Source: a virus. Taken from it: DNA of 29,985 nt. This document shows positions 14,630 through 22,214 of the stretch, piece after piece (the first letter of the stretch is position 1; every line of letters begins with the position of its first letter). The notes under the pieces were generated by a model. The model was not told the DNA's origin. It worked only from the letters and a program-made list of their open reading frames with translations, and did not search any database. The position numbers and the translations under genes are program-made. The stretch covers positions 1 through 29,985 of IMG/VR virus record IMGVR_UViG_3300002052_000039. One strand, given 5' to 3'.

Positions 14630-14854
14630 TTAAAAATTAACTGGTTTTATTCCTGGTGAATTTTGCCACCTAAGAACACAACCCATTACACCAACTGAAG
14701 GAATACAATGTGCAACACCATCTTTATCAACAACCCGATGGGTTGTTCCACCTGAACGAAGATACAATGTTACAGGGTTGTTGATACGATAAATACGTCC
14801 GTTCCAATCATATTCCCGCCACATTTCGTGGCTAATATCAAACTCTTTTAACAT
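14630..14854 (-). CDS. Conserved small phage protein, unknown function
   Basis: A 74-residue protein. It has the recurring phage pattern 'HEMWREYDWNGRIYRINNP', 'TLYLRSGGTTHRVVD' and 'GVAHCIPSVGVMGCVLRW', giving a compact beta-rich domain with two conserved-looking Cys. It resembles small phage proteins of unknown function. A GGGA lies 10 bases before the ATG. It sits just upstream of the lipoprotein gene in the same operon. Confidence 0.65.
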   Translation of the reverse strand: MLKEFDISHEMWREYDWNGRIYRINNPVTLYLRSGGTTHRVVDKDGVAHCIPSVGVMGCVLRWQNSPGIKPVNF

Positions 14855-14875
14855 TTTTTTTTTCCCATTTAACCG

Positions 14876-14965
14876 TTACAAACTATTACAAACAATTAAA
14901 ATAAATAAAACAATTAATAAACTACATACAATCAACGCCCACCAATCAATTTGTTTTAAGCTCAT
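14876..14965 (-). CDS. 29-residue membrane micro-protein
   Basis: A very short frame, MSLKQIDWWALIVCSLLIVL and nine more residues, with a strong ribosome site (GGAG and AGGGG 5-10 bases before ATG 14965). Residues 8-26 are one continuous hydrophobic helix with two Trp at its entrance, the typical mark of a small single-pass membrane protein. Its start lies within the last 20 bases of the preceding gene, so the genes are coupled. The nearby lipoprotein makes a lysis role attractive (holin, pinholin or antiholin), but nothing in the sequence proves it. Confidence 0.55.
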   Translation of the reverse strand: MSLKQIDWWALIVCSLLIVLFILIVCNSL

Positions 14966-15116
14966 TCAATCCCCTCTCCAATTCATCATACTGACCTTCT
15001 AATATAGAAAGTTTATCTTCTAACTCTGCTATTTCACTTTCCATTTCACAAACAGGGCACTGCATTCCCATATAAACAATAATACTGTCATTATGTTCAC
15101 AACTATTTAGAATCAT
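14946..15116 (-). CDS. Small CxxC and coiled-coil protein
   Basis: A 56-residue protein: a Cys at position 6, a CPVC knuckle at 20-23 that may bind zinc together with C6 and H8, and a coiled coil from residue 26 to 53 (EIAELEDKLSILEGQYDEL). Zinc knuckle plus coiled coil suggests a dimer that binds another protein or nucleic acid. It overlaps the genes on both sides (14 bases with the gene before, 20 bases with the micro-protein after). No named family recognised. Confidence 0.6.
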   Translation of the reverse strand: MILNSCEHNDSIIVYMGMQCPVCEMESEIAELEDKLSILEGQYDELERGLNELKTN

Positions 15117-15357
15117 TTAATTTTTCCTCCAGAACTTCAGCAATTTTTTGAACTGTTTCCAATAAAACTGCGGTGTGAAAATCTTTTTGAACGGCTTGTA
15201 AATATGCAATAACTAATTCAGGGTGCTTTTCTGCATATTTATTCCCAAAAATACCGTCAATTTCTTCTTCAGCATTTAATAAAATATTTGCCGTATAAAA
15301 TTTAGCTTGTTTAAAAAGATTTTCGGCGTCAGCTTCTACTTTACATTCAAAATTCAT
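15103..15357 (-). CDS. Small acidic helical protein, unknown function
   Basis: An 84-residue protein with a good ribosome site (GGGAGGG, 7 bases before ATG 15357), whose start overlaps the primase-helicase stop (ATGA). It is helical and acidic (NAEEEIDGIFGNKYAEKHPELVIAYLQAVQKD, read here as two helices split at FGNKY), with no Cys pair, signal or membrane segment beyond C5. Coupling to the replication gene suggests a possible accessory role in DNA replication, but this is not shown by the sequence. Confidence 0.65.
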   Translation of the reverse strand: MNFECKVEADAENLFKQAKFYTANILLNAEEEIDGIFGNKYAEKHPELVIAYLQAVQKDFHTAVLLETVQKIAEVLEEKLNDSK

Positions 15358-17630
15358 TTCAACCCTCCCAAATAATGTCTAAAGGCTTCTTGTGTAATTT
15401 CAATTCCCTGATAAACTGCAACTTGTAATCCTTGTTCTCGAATTCTTGTTTTTTGTAAATTCGGAAATGTATTTTTAAACTTCATTCCAAAGGCAATTTT
15501 TGTCATTGGTTTCAGACCATTGTCTTCATACCATACTTTATGCAATTCATATAAATGGTCAAACGCCGCCCAATGTTTTTCTTGTTCTGCGGGTTCATCG
15601 TAAATTCGGCAACAACTATCTATCATTGCTGCTAAAGAATTTGTGAAACTTTTGAAATCTTGAATATGAGTTTTGGAAACAAGCGGCACAGTAAATTCCC
15701 CATTTTTCAAAAGTCGCTTTAATCCTTCTAACGCCCAAATTGCAATTCCCTGTGCTTCTCGGACAAGCCGGTTTTTAAGTGTTCGGTCTGGTTTTTCATA
15801 ACTGTTTTCAAAATATAGCAAATTAAGTCTGCGACCTAATGCCCAGGCTGCATCATCAAATGGCAAAATATCATTCCCCGCATAAGTAATTCGCCAGATA
15901 GGTTTGATCTGAATCGGGTCACGAAATTTTATATCCACTGGCAACCAATCTTGTCCTGTAATACGTTTTAAGCGTTGTAGAATTTTATCAGCTTCAACTT
16001 TTCGAGTAGCTTTGTCCTCCGATATTATAATTGCTTGTTTATGAATAAATGGTTGAAGCCCAAAGCGGTTGCTTAAATCTTCCAAATTTGCTGCCCCACA
16101 TTTATTAGAACCAAGCATTGCATATAAAACATCAGTGGTTGTACTTTTCCCCGATCCTGGTACTCCAAAGAAAAACATAAATTGCTCAAGGTGGTTGCTG
16201 GCTATGAGATTGTAGCCAAACCATTCTTGAAGCAAATCTATACATTCTTGATTTCCATTAAAAATGTCTTCAACAAACCAAAGCCATAAATCGCATTTAG
16301 CATTTGGATTATAATTATATGACAAGGTTGAAGTAATAAATATATCGGGGTTATGTGATTCAAATCTGTTATCATTGACATAATAAATGCCGTTTTTGAA
16401 AACAACTGCCTGTTTAATATCAAACATTTGTTGCTCCTTAATATGAAAGGGTTGATAAATATTTCCGGGGGCTTCAATAAAACACTGCCGACTGACAATG
16501 TGCCGGATGTTTCGGATAAAATATTCATTCACATTTAATGGTCTAATTTCCCGCAATTCGCCAACTTTTGAAACAACAGCTTCCCGTTTTCCGAAAAATT
16601 TATAAAACTCACGCTCCAAAATTTCAATTGCTAATTTTTCATAGCACAAACCTGAATAACGATACCAATCTTTATTGAAATATCGTAATTGAAGTTTCCC
16701 GTTTTTCTTTTGTGTTTCCAACCATTCTAAAGCTAATGGATAGTGTTGTGTGGTTTCAAAAATTCCATCAGCAGTTTTTGTAATCTTATTTTTCTTGATC
16801 CATTTTTCAAATTCATCGACAGTCGGCCCCCAATCCCGCAAATCAGAAAACCCATCGGGCGGCAAAATTTTAATTGTTGATTTGCAAATTGGTTTTAATA
16901 TTTGAAAAGTAGATTCCAGCCCTCGCTGCCCGGCTTCATCATTTTCCCCGATTATAATAACTTTTTGATTTTTGCCTTTAAGGAGTTTAACCAATAAATC
17001 ATTACCACCTTCCGCCGATGGTTTGCCGATTGCAGTATAGCCCAAGTCCATAGCACATAAGACATCAGAAGAACCTTCCACCACGACCAACGGCTTATTT
17101 GAAACTTGCAATGATTCATTTTGCCCACTACTGATAGTTTCTTGAAGTTGGTGCAAGTAACCTGAATTTTGAATATATCTTTTAGCACCTTCTGAGCTTC
17201 TTCCACAGATAACAGCAGATGGATTGTGGACATCATCAGAACTGACGAGACACCAATCATCTTTGTTACAAAGTGGGCAACAAACACCGGCGTTATAACA
17301 TCGGACAAAGTTCGAATACAAATAATTAGGTTTCGTCTTTTTGGCAGTATTACGAAACATGCCGAATTTGTTGATTTCATAAATCAACCCCCGCTTTGAA
17401 CTCTTAATCATAAACTTCTTACCATCCTTGTATCGCCGCTGCAATCCAATTACATTCCCCCGATGGTCACGCTCGGCAAAAATCCAGGCTTGTTCGCCGG
17501 GAAAAAACCCTATCCCCAACTTTTTAATTGATTCAACCGTAACTCCTAAATCTTCGGCAAGACAATCTATCATTGTCGGATAGACATTTTGTTGAAATGT
17601 TATCCATAAATCTTCTAAGTTTTTTGTCAT
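15354..17630 (-). CDS. Primase-helicase (TOPRIM plus SF3/D5-like helicase)
   Basis: A 758-residue replication protein. Residues 105-150 hold a Cys-rich stretch (CCPLC at 117-121, C127, C142) in the place of a primase zinc finger. Residues 179-265 are a TOPRIM domain: LVVVEGSSD with Glu185, then IIIGENDEAGQ with Asp231, although the second motif is END rather than the usual DxD. Residues 440-640 are an SF3/D5-like helicase ATPase: Walker A GVPGSGKST (489-497), Walker B AIIISED (533-539), sensor Asn586, and Arg600-Arg601 as likely arginine finger. The C-terminus (650-758) is a winged-helix-like extension. It would unwind the phage DNA and lay primers for the family A polymerase encoded upstream in the same operon. 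The ribosome site is only moderate (AAGGA, about 10 bases away), and 152 bases without a gene precede it. Confidence 0.88.
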   Translation of the reverse strand: MTKNLEDLWITFQQNVYPTMIDCLAEDLGVTVESIKKLGIGFFPGEQAWIFAERDHRGNVIGLQRRYKDGKKFMIKSSKRGLIYEINKFGMFRNTAKKTKPNYLYSNFVRCYNAGVCCPLCNKDDWCLVSSDDVHNPSAVICGRSSEGAKRYIQNSGYLHQLQETISSGQNESLQVSNKPLVVVEGSSDVLCAMDLGYTAIGKPSAEGGNDLLVKLLKGKNQKVIIIGENDEAGQRGLESTFQILKPICKSTIKILPPDGFSDLRDWGPTVDEFEKWIKKNKITKTADGIFETTQHYPLALEWLETQKKNGKLQLRYFNKDWYRYSGLCYEKLAIEILEREFYKFFGKREAVVSKVGELREIRPLNVNEYFIRNIRHIVSRQCFIEAPGNIYQPFHIKEQQMFDIKQAVVFKNGIYYVNDNRFESHNPDIFITSTLSYNYNPNAKCDLWLWFVEDIFNGNQECIDLLQEWFGYNLIASNHLEQFMFFFGVPGSGKSTTTDVLYAMLGSNKCGAANLEDLSNRFGLQPFIHKQAIIISEDKATRKVEADKILQRLKRITGQDWLPVDIKFRDPIQIKPIWRITYAGNDILPFDDAAWALGRRLNLLYFENSYEKPDRTLKNRLVREAQGIAIWALEGLKRLLKNGEFTVPLVSKTHIQDFKSFTNSLAAMIDSCCRIYDEPAEQEKHWAAFDHLYELHKVWYEDNGLKPMTKIAFGMKFKNTFPNLQKTRIREQGLQVAVYQGIEITQEAFRHYLGGLK

Positions 17631-17782
17631 TTTTTTGCATCCTTGTCCCCCTATTAAAAATTTTCAAAAACCCCACCCATTTCAACGTTTTGCGGCAGGT
17701 TCTCATTTGCACAGGTAGTCAATTGTCACGTGCCAATTTTATCACCCACGAACCGCCCCCTGTGCTGAACATCTACAAATGC
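17631..17782 (-). other. Gap without a convincing gene
   Basis: The longest gene-free gap in the leftward block. The leftward strand has only a 17-codon frame and a frame that runs into the primase gene out of phase. No clear terminator, promoter or repeat is seen, though it may hold a promoter for the primase gene. Confidence 0.4.
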
Positions 17783-19120
17783 TTAATTTGGGCAGGGTTT
17801 GATTGCTGCAATTCTTCTTTTTGCAATTTCACAATATTCTTTTTCTTTTTCAATCCCGATGTAATTGATTCCTAACTCTTTACAGGCCATTGCTGTTGTT
17901 CCCGATCCTAAAAACGGGTCTAAGATAATTTGGTTTTGGCCTGGCATTTTAAGCAGAGTGCAGAGGTATTTCATCAGAGCAAGTGGTTTCACAGTCGGGT
18001 GATTGTTTTTAACTTTTGCAACCCGATTCAATCCAATATGGTCTTGTAAATATTTATCTTCTCCCCGATTTTCTGCTCCCTGTGCCCCACCAGAGCGAGC
18101 CAAAAGTTTTTCTTCAGCCCCATTCATTCCTAAATCACGTTCTTTTCTCGAAGTCTTTGCACAATAAAAAAATCGGGAAGCACCGCCGGAATCAGCATAA
18201 TTACTCGGAGCTTGTGGTTTACAATCTTTTACAAAACCCTCTACTTGATATTCTTTACCCTGATATTTATAGCCACCTTTTTTCTTACCATAACTAATTT
18301 TTCCACTCTGCTCATCCAACATCTTCCCCGCTTCTTCATCCAAAATTAAATTGGCAGGCCAGCGGCCTTGAGAACTATCCCAATTAATAAGATTTTTATT
18401 ATCTGATTGTTTGAATTGACCTTTACTTTTTGGATTTCTAAATTCAGGACTTCTTTTTTGTCCTTTTATTCTTCCCCCATCAATATTCAACCCCGCAACC
18501 CCCCACTTTTCAGCATTATTAACAAATGTACCATCAAGAGGTTTCATCGCAACAATAATGGGTTCCCAAGCGGGTTTTAGAGCAGTGCCGTAACCGTTCC
18601 AGAGTTGGGCGAGGGAAGTGGCAGGGGCAGTTACATCACATTCTTTTTTACCATTTCTTTTTGAATTGCTCCACTGTAAAGATGTTCCTTGATTTTTCGC
18701 ATTGGTAAGAGAATAACCCGGTTGTCCGAGTTTTGTTCCAACAACTTCTCTTTTAGCCCCTACTTTTTTATCAATTGCCTTACTAATATCATGTGACTTC
18801 GGAAACCCCGAACCATAAAGCCACATCATACAATCCCTGATTTCCCACCCCGCATCTTCAATGGCACAAGTCAATCGGTGGAAAGTTCGAGTTCCGCCGA
18901 AGCAGAGAAGGAAGCCGCCGGGTTTGGTGATTCGCAAAAATTCTTTCCAAAAATTAATTCCTGGCAAACCTCTATCCCAATCTTTTCCCATAAACTCTAA
19001 TCCATATGGCGGGTCTGTACAAATTCCACTAATACAATTATTAGGCCAACCAGATGTCACTTTCAAATTATCACCACAAATCACCATGTTTCTCGGCGGT
19101 GGTGGTAAAGGAATGTTCAA
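17783..19120 (-). CDS. DNA adenine/cytosine-N4 methyltransferase, beta-type order
   Basis: A 445-residue methyltransferase acting on DNA at adenine N6 or cytosine N4. The catalytic motif TDPPYG is at residues 35-40, followed by 'FLRITKPGGFLLCFGG'; the S-adenosylmethionine motif DPFLGSGTT is at 401-409 and 'YIGIEKEKEYCEIAKRRI' follows. Catalytic motif before the cofactor motif is the order of beta-class enzymes. The long middle (about 115-370) should recognise the target and contains Gly/Lys-rich stretches. The start is TTG 19120: GGGGGG lies 6 bases before it, a stop lies just upstream in frame, and the resulting N-terminus IPLPPPP matches the start of two other proteins here. No matching restriction enzyme is next to it, so protection of phage DNA from host restriction is the likely role. 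Confidence 0.88.
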   Translation of the reverse strand: MNIPLPPPPRNMVICGDNLKVTSGWPNNCISGICTDPPYGLEFMGKDWDRGLPGINFWKEFLRITKPGGFLLCFGGTRTFHRLTCAIEDAGWEIRDCMMWLYGSGFPKSHDISKAIDKKVGAKREVVGTKLGQPGYSLTNAKNQGTSLQWSNSKRNGKKECDVTAPATSLAQLWNGYGTALKPAWEPIIVAMKPLDGTFVNNAEKWGVAGLNIDGGRIKGQKRSPEFRNPKSKGQFKQSDNKNLINWDSSQGRWPANLILDEEAGKMLDEQSGKISYGKKKGGYKYQGKEYQVEGFVKDCKPQAPSNYADSGGASRFFYCAKTSRKERDLGMNGAEEKLLARSGGAQGAENRGEDKYLQDHIGLNRVAKVKNNHPTVKPLALMKYLCTLLKMPGQNQIILDPFLGSGTTAMACKELGINYIGIEKEKEYCEIAKRRIAAIKPCPN

Positions 19121-19174
19121 AATTTACCCCCCACTATAATAATCCCAACCAAAATGGGCACTCCTTTGCCCATT
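19117..19174 (-). promoter_or_regulatory. Hairpin with ribosome site in its loop, and possible leader peptide
   Basis: On the leftward strand AATGGGCA and TGCCCATT form a perfect 8-bp stem (19153-19174), and the 6-base loop is AAGGAG, an ideal ribosome site. Eight bases later a TTG (19152) opens an 11-codon frame (MVGIIIVGGKF) whose TGA stop overlaps the TTG start of the methyltransferase. The arrangement suggests controlled or coupled translation of that gene. It could also be a weak terminator, as TTTT follows the stem. Confidence 0.4.
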
Positions 19175-19191
19175 CGGGGGAACTGTTATTT

Positions 19192-20094
19192 TTATATAGA
19201 AACTTCTCTTAATTCATCCAAAATAATATTTCTCACCGTCGCCCAACCTTCACCATCAAGAGCTTCTTCGCCGCCTTGTTCCTCGATTGTCTCGATTGTA
19301 TTGAGCCAAGTATCATTAAGCTGGTTAATAGTTACTATTCCTGGTTCAACTAATTGGGTATAGCAATCTTGATAAGCTTCATTTTTCGTGTAGGTATTAG
19401 TTGATGCTTCTGCTGGCTCTGAGGCTTTGGCTGTCGGTACTGGCGGCTTTGCTGGCCTATCCTTTGGCTTTTCCCGCTTTGCAGCTTTTGCTTCTGCTGC
19501 TTTTCCTCGTGCTGCTTTTTCTTCTATTGCAGTTTTCATTACGGCTTTTCTGTCTGTTTCTGGCTCTGATGCAAGGGTTTCAGGTTTTGGAACTGGTGGT
19601 TTGGAAGGAACACTTTTGGGTTTTGGACCACCACTAAGTTTTCGCAGAGCAGCAGCATATTTTGAATCTAACTTTTTAACTTCAGTACCATCAAGTTTTT
19701 GAAGTGAACGCCCTGGTTCTGCATCGGCGGAATCAATCCAAGTGACTTTAAGCCGTGTTTCATTATTATAAGTTGATTCCTCAACACGGAATTGAATCAA
19801 AGTGCCACTGAAATCAACAACAAGACTTTGGAAAGATTCACCCGACCAGTCAAGAGCTTTTTGAATTTGCTTGGCTGTTAGAGTTGGGTTGCCATCACTA
19901 CCAAACAAAACAAAATAACCTGTGATTTCTTTTTCTGCATATTCCGACCAATCAACCCATTGTTGTATATCTTCATCATAATATTCAACGGCCTGTAATT
20001 GTGCTATCCATTGTGGAAATTCATTTTTTGTTTTGCCCATTCCCGAATCAATTGGATAGCCACGAAATGTACCTGTGCGATTAATTTGGCTCAT
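19192..20094 (-). CDS. Putative ssDNA-binding / recombination accessory protein
   Basis: A 300-residue protein with a strong ribosome site (GGAGGAAAA). Residues 1-150 look like one beta-rich, OB-like domain ('GYPIDSGMGKTKNEFPQW', 'YAEKEITGYFVLFG', 'IQFRVEESTYNNETRLKVTWI', then 'KLDSKYAAALRKLSGG'). Residues 155-240 are a disordered linker rich in Pro, Ala, Lys and Glu (SKPPVPKPETL, AAEAKAAKREKPK). The last 60 residues form a separate small acidic helical domain ending DELREVSI. The layout, a domain that can bind single strands plus flexible linker plus acidic end, and its place between recombination genes and the methyltransferase, suggest a single-strand binding protein. This is inference: I recognise the type in phage genomes but not a proven function. 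Confidence 0.5.
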   Translation of the reverse strand: MSQINRTGTFRGYPIDSGMGKTKNEFPQWIAQLQAVEYYDEDIQQWVDWSEYAEKEITGYFVLFGSDGNPTLTAKQIQKALDWSGESFQSLVVDFSGTLIQFRVEESTYNNETRLKVTWIDSADAEPGRSLQKLDGTEVKKLDSKYAAALRKLSGGPKPKSVPSKPPVPKPETLASEPETDRKAVMKTAIEEKAARGKAAEAKAAKREKPKDRPAKPPVPTAKASEPAEASTNTYTKNEAYQDCYTQLVEPGIVTINQLNDTWLNTIETIEEQGGEEALDGEGWATVRNIILDELREVSI

Positions 20095-20126
20095 TAATTT
20101 TCCTCCGCAATTATTGATTTGTTGAT

Positions 20127-20321
20127 TTATTGAACTGTAATTTTTACTTTTACTGGATAAACTTTTTTATTAATTCCTGCAAGCAAATCAGTTACTTTTC
20201 CTACACTTTTTCCAAGAATACATTGACCACCGTCTTCACAATCCCGCATATAAATTGGCCCATTTTTTGTTAATCGAAAACATTCACCAACTTTTATTTT
20301 TGTAAAATCAACTTTCTCCAT
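20127..20321 (-). CDS. Small beta-rich protein, unknown function
   Basis: A 64-residue protein. ATG 20321 is chosen because GGAGG lies 6 bases before it; nine codons upstream an in-frame ATG has no ribosome site. The sequence (VGECFRLTKNGPIYMRDCEDGG) reads as a small beta-barrel-like domain with two Cys, ending VYPVKVKITVQ. Similar 'K-V-G-E-x-F' openings occur in many small phage proteins. It overlaps the SEC-C gene by 14 bases. Function unknown. Confidence 0.65.
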   Translation of the reverse strand: MEKVDFTKIKVGECFRLTKNGPIYMRDCEDGGQCILGKSVGKVTDLLAGINKKVYPVKVKITVQ

Positions 20322-20622
20322 TATTTCCTCCAATTTTTTCAATTTCAATACTATTACATTTCGGGCACATATCTCGACCTGTTATTATTGAAAGTCCAGG
20401 CACATCAAAAGTATGCCCACAATTATTACATTTATAATCTCTCGGAATTAACCCTTGTTTTTTCTGTTCTTCCCTAATTAATTGCACCATTTTCTCATTC
20501 GCAACTCGATTGCAGACTTCTTGTTTTAGAACATCACCATGACAATGTTTTGTTTTTAGTCCAGAATTACAAGGACATAAACTATTCCGAGAAGGTAATT
20601 TATTTTTAGGCACAACTCCCAT
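20308..20622 (-). CDS. SEC-C and zinc-ribbon protein
   Basis: A 104-residue protein with two metal-binding parts. Residues 12-28 (RNSLCPCNSGLKTKHCHGD) are a SEC-C motif, a short zinc-binding segment first known from SecA. Residues 60-95 are a zinc ribbon (YKCNNCGHTFD and DMCPKCNS). The middle is helical. The start ATG 20622 has a good ribosome site (AAGGAG, 8 bases away) that lies inside the end of the HNH gene; the open frame further upstream is a shadow of that gene. A truncated copy of the same N-terminus lies on the other side of the HNH gene (21064-21162). The role is unknown; SEC-C proteins often act as protein-binding adaptors. Confidence 0.75.
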   Translation of the reverse strand: MGVVPKNKLPSRNSLCPCNSGLKTKHCHGDVLKQEVCNRVANEKMVQLIREEQKKQGLIPRDYKCNNCGHTFDVPGLSIITGRDMCPKCNSIEIEKIGGNNGES

Positions 20623-21064
20623 AGGTAAACTCCTTAAAGAATTTTTGTTCTGCTTTTTTACGAGTTGCAAGAGCATCTTTCTTTCTTTTAAAACGACCAA
20701 GATAGACTGATTTTCCATTTATTCCAATTATAGCCATCCATGCTTTTTTATGATAATACACCCCTTTAACACCTTTTCTGTTTTGAAGATTTTGTTGGTG
20801 AGTACATATTCTAAGATTAAACCGTCTATTATTTAATCCATTGTGATCAACATGGTCCCCCTGTCGTTTATCAAACCAACCAAGACCTAAAATTAAACGG
20901 TGCATACGCAAACATTTTTTATATTTAGGTGTAAAATAAATATCACAACAAGCATACCATGTATTTCGTTCCTTGTGTGCATACCATTTATATTGTGATA
21001 CCAACATATAATCTTCATCATCAACTAAAGCATATTTACCTTGTGTTAGTGGAATTCGCTTCAT
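20606..21064 (-). CDS. HNH homing endonuclease with AP2 DNA-binding domain
   Basis: A 152-residue free-standing homing endonuclease. Residues about 50-95 are an HNH domain: 'RMHRLILGL', 'GDHVDHNGLNNRRFNLR' (the HxDHxxxNNR-type core) and 'THQQNLQNR'. Residues 97-148 are an AP2-type DNA-binding domain: 'GVKGVYYHKKAWMAIIGING' then 'YLGRFKRKKDALATRKKAE'. It nicks or cuts DNA at a specific site and spreads its own gene by repair. The start is ATG 21064, with GGAGG about 10 bases before it and an overlap with the stop of the broken SEC-C frame (TGATG). The gene sits between two copies of the SEC-C N-terminus, so it appears to have inserted at that gene. No intron or intein boundaries are seen. Confidence 0.88.
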   Translation of the reverse strand: MKRIPLTQGKYALVDDEDYMLVSQYKWYAHKERNTWYACCDIYFTPKYKKCLRMHRLILGLGWFDKRQGDHVDHNGLNNRRFNLRICTHQQNLQNRKGVKGVYYHKKAWMAIIGINGKSVYLGRFKRKKDALATRKKAEQKFFKEFTYGSCA

Positions 21065-21162
21065 CAAAAAGAATCCTCCATATATTTGAATTTTAATCCT
21101 GAACCACAGGGACAAGGTGAGTTGCGGGGTGGTGACTTGTCGCCTTTAATTTGAACACCCAT
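21064..21162 (-). pseudogene. Truncated SEC-C protein interrupted by the HNH gene
   Basis: A 32-residue frame, MGVQIKGDKSPPRNSPCPCG and twelve more residues (SGLKFKYMEDSF). It carries the same opening and SEC-C motif as the intact protein at 20308-20622 (both begin MGV, then RNS-x-CPC-x-SGLK-x-K), but breaks off where the HNH gene begins. The DNA of the two copies differs at many positions, so this is not a fresh duplication. It is best read as the 5' remnant of the original gene, left when the endonuclease arrived with a replacement copy. Confidence 0.75.
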
Positions 21163-21168
21163 TTTTAA

Positions 21169-21363
21169 TTAACTCATAAACCAAGAACAATCATTATTTT
21201 TGTTAATGTGTTTTGGCTTACGAATAGATTTATACCATTTTCTTAACCAATTTATTTTATATACTTGTTGATTAGTGGGGTGAGAACATTTCCAAACAGG
21301 AGGTTCATACATACCCCCATTATTTTTTAAAAATTTACATTTTTCGCAAAAGATTTGTGTCAT
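21169..21363 (-). CDS. Small four-Cys zinc protein
   Basis: A 64-residue protein with the pattern C6-x2-C9, 'KCSHP' at about 25-29, and 'NDCSWF' near the end, a four-Cys arrangement seen in many small phage proteins of unknown function. The middle is basic and Trp-rich (INWLRKWYKSIRKPKHIN). Its start overlaps the Sak4-like gene stop (TAATG), so the two are coupled. It may bind zinc; the function is unknown. Confidence 0.65.
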   Translation of the reverse strand: MTQIFCEKCKFLKNNGGMYEPPVWKCSHPTNQQVYKINWLRKWYKSIRKPKHINKNNDCSWFMS

Positions 21364-22214
21364 TAATCACCTCCAAATAATAATCGCCAAATACCACTAT
21401 CTGATGGTTCGCTAAACTCCACAACATCAAATTTAGCTGGAATTGTTCTTGATTTTGCAAAAAACGTAGCATCGGGATGAATAAATACTGCCCGATTTTT
21501 TACTGGGGCAGCTTTACCATCTTCAACTGTAAGGTTTGCATAACCAATTCTAAATACGTGATCAGCCCAAGACATATAGGGTATGAGAATAGAATCTTTT
21601 TTATCGTGATAAAGCCCTGGACCTTCCATTACAAAATCTTCAGCCCCGGCTTGTGTCCATTTGACAATTCCACTTTGAGCAATCAAAATAATGTTTTTAC
21701 CTTTTCGCACCTGTTGGTCACAATCGGAAAGAATAAGCCGCATTGTGTCGTGCCAATGGGTATAGCCTTTATGATAGCCATAATCTTCGATATTTTCCGC
21801 CCGTTGCCCACCCTGTTTTTTAATAGTGTCAAACATATAATTTTGAGCAAGGTGTTGAAGTTCAGTAATGTGATCAATTATTATAGTATCAATAGAATCA
21901 AAAATATTAGATTGTAAAACACACCGAACACCAGCAAAAGTTTCAACATTAATACCTAATAATTTTTCACCAGTAATAGGGTGAACTATTTCATCAGCCC
22001 CACCATCAAGTGAAATAAAAGCAGGATTTGGAACAAGAGTACAAAGTGTCGTTTTTCCAATTCCAGTAACACCGTAAACAATAATTTTCTTCCCCCGATT
22101 ATTTGTACCTAAAGTTGTAAGCTGATAACTTTTTGGCCTTACAACTTTAGTGGGCGGCGGAGGTGCTGGTTTTTTAATAGCAGTTTTAGTTTTTGGTATT
22201 GGGGCTTTCGCCAT
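21363..22214 (-). CDS. Sak4-like RecA-fold recombination ATPase
   Basis: A 283-residue P-loop ATPase. The N-terminal 28 residues are a Pro/Lys-rich tail (APIPKTK, KPAPPPPTK). Walker A is GVTGIGKTT (48-56), Walker B is TIIIDHITE (110-117), and 'NIILIAQSG' fits the sensor strand. This matches the Sak4/AAA_24 type of phage single-strand recombination ATPase, which works with an ssDNA-binding protein to anneal or exchange strands. ATG 22214 is preferred to the in-frame ATG two codons earlier because GGAGG is then 9 bases away rather than 3. Neighbours support the role: a Cas4/RecB-like nuclease, an HD protein and the polymerase upstream, and a putative ssDNA-binding protein downstream. Confidence 0.8.
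   Translation of the reverse strand: MAKAPIPKTKTAIKKPAPPPPTKVVRPKSYQLTTLGTNNRGKKIIVYGVTGIGKTTLCTLVPNPAFISLDGGADEIVHPITGEKLLGINVETFAGVRCVLQSNIFDSIDTIIIDHITELQHLAQNYMFDTIKKQGGQRAENIEDYGYHKGYTHWHDTMRLILSDCDQQVRKGKNIILIAQSGIVKWTQAGAEDFVMEGPGLYHDKKDSILIPYMSWADHVFRIGYANLTVEDGKAAPVKNRAVFIHPDATFFAKSRTIPAKFDVVEFSEPSDSGIWRLLFGGD

Noticed and set aside
16952-17380. 142-codon frame inside the primase-helicase gene
   Set aside because: It overlaps the TOPRIM part in another frame of the same strand and has no recognisable protein pattern or ribosome site.
19401-19702. Leu-rich and Phe/Ala-rich rightward frames opposite the putative ssDNA-binding gene
   Set aside because: They come from the Lys/Ala/Glu/Pro-rich linker read on the other strand; the membrane-like look is a codon artefact.
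21477-21917. 146-codon rightward frame opposite the Sak4-like ATPase
   Set aside because: The ATPase has clear Walker motifs on the other strand; this frame is a shadow.
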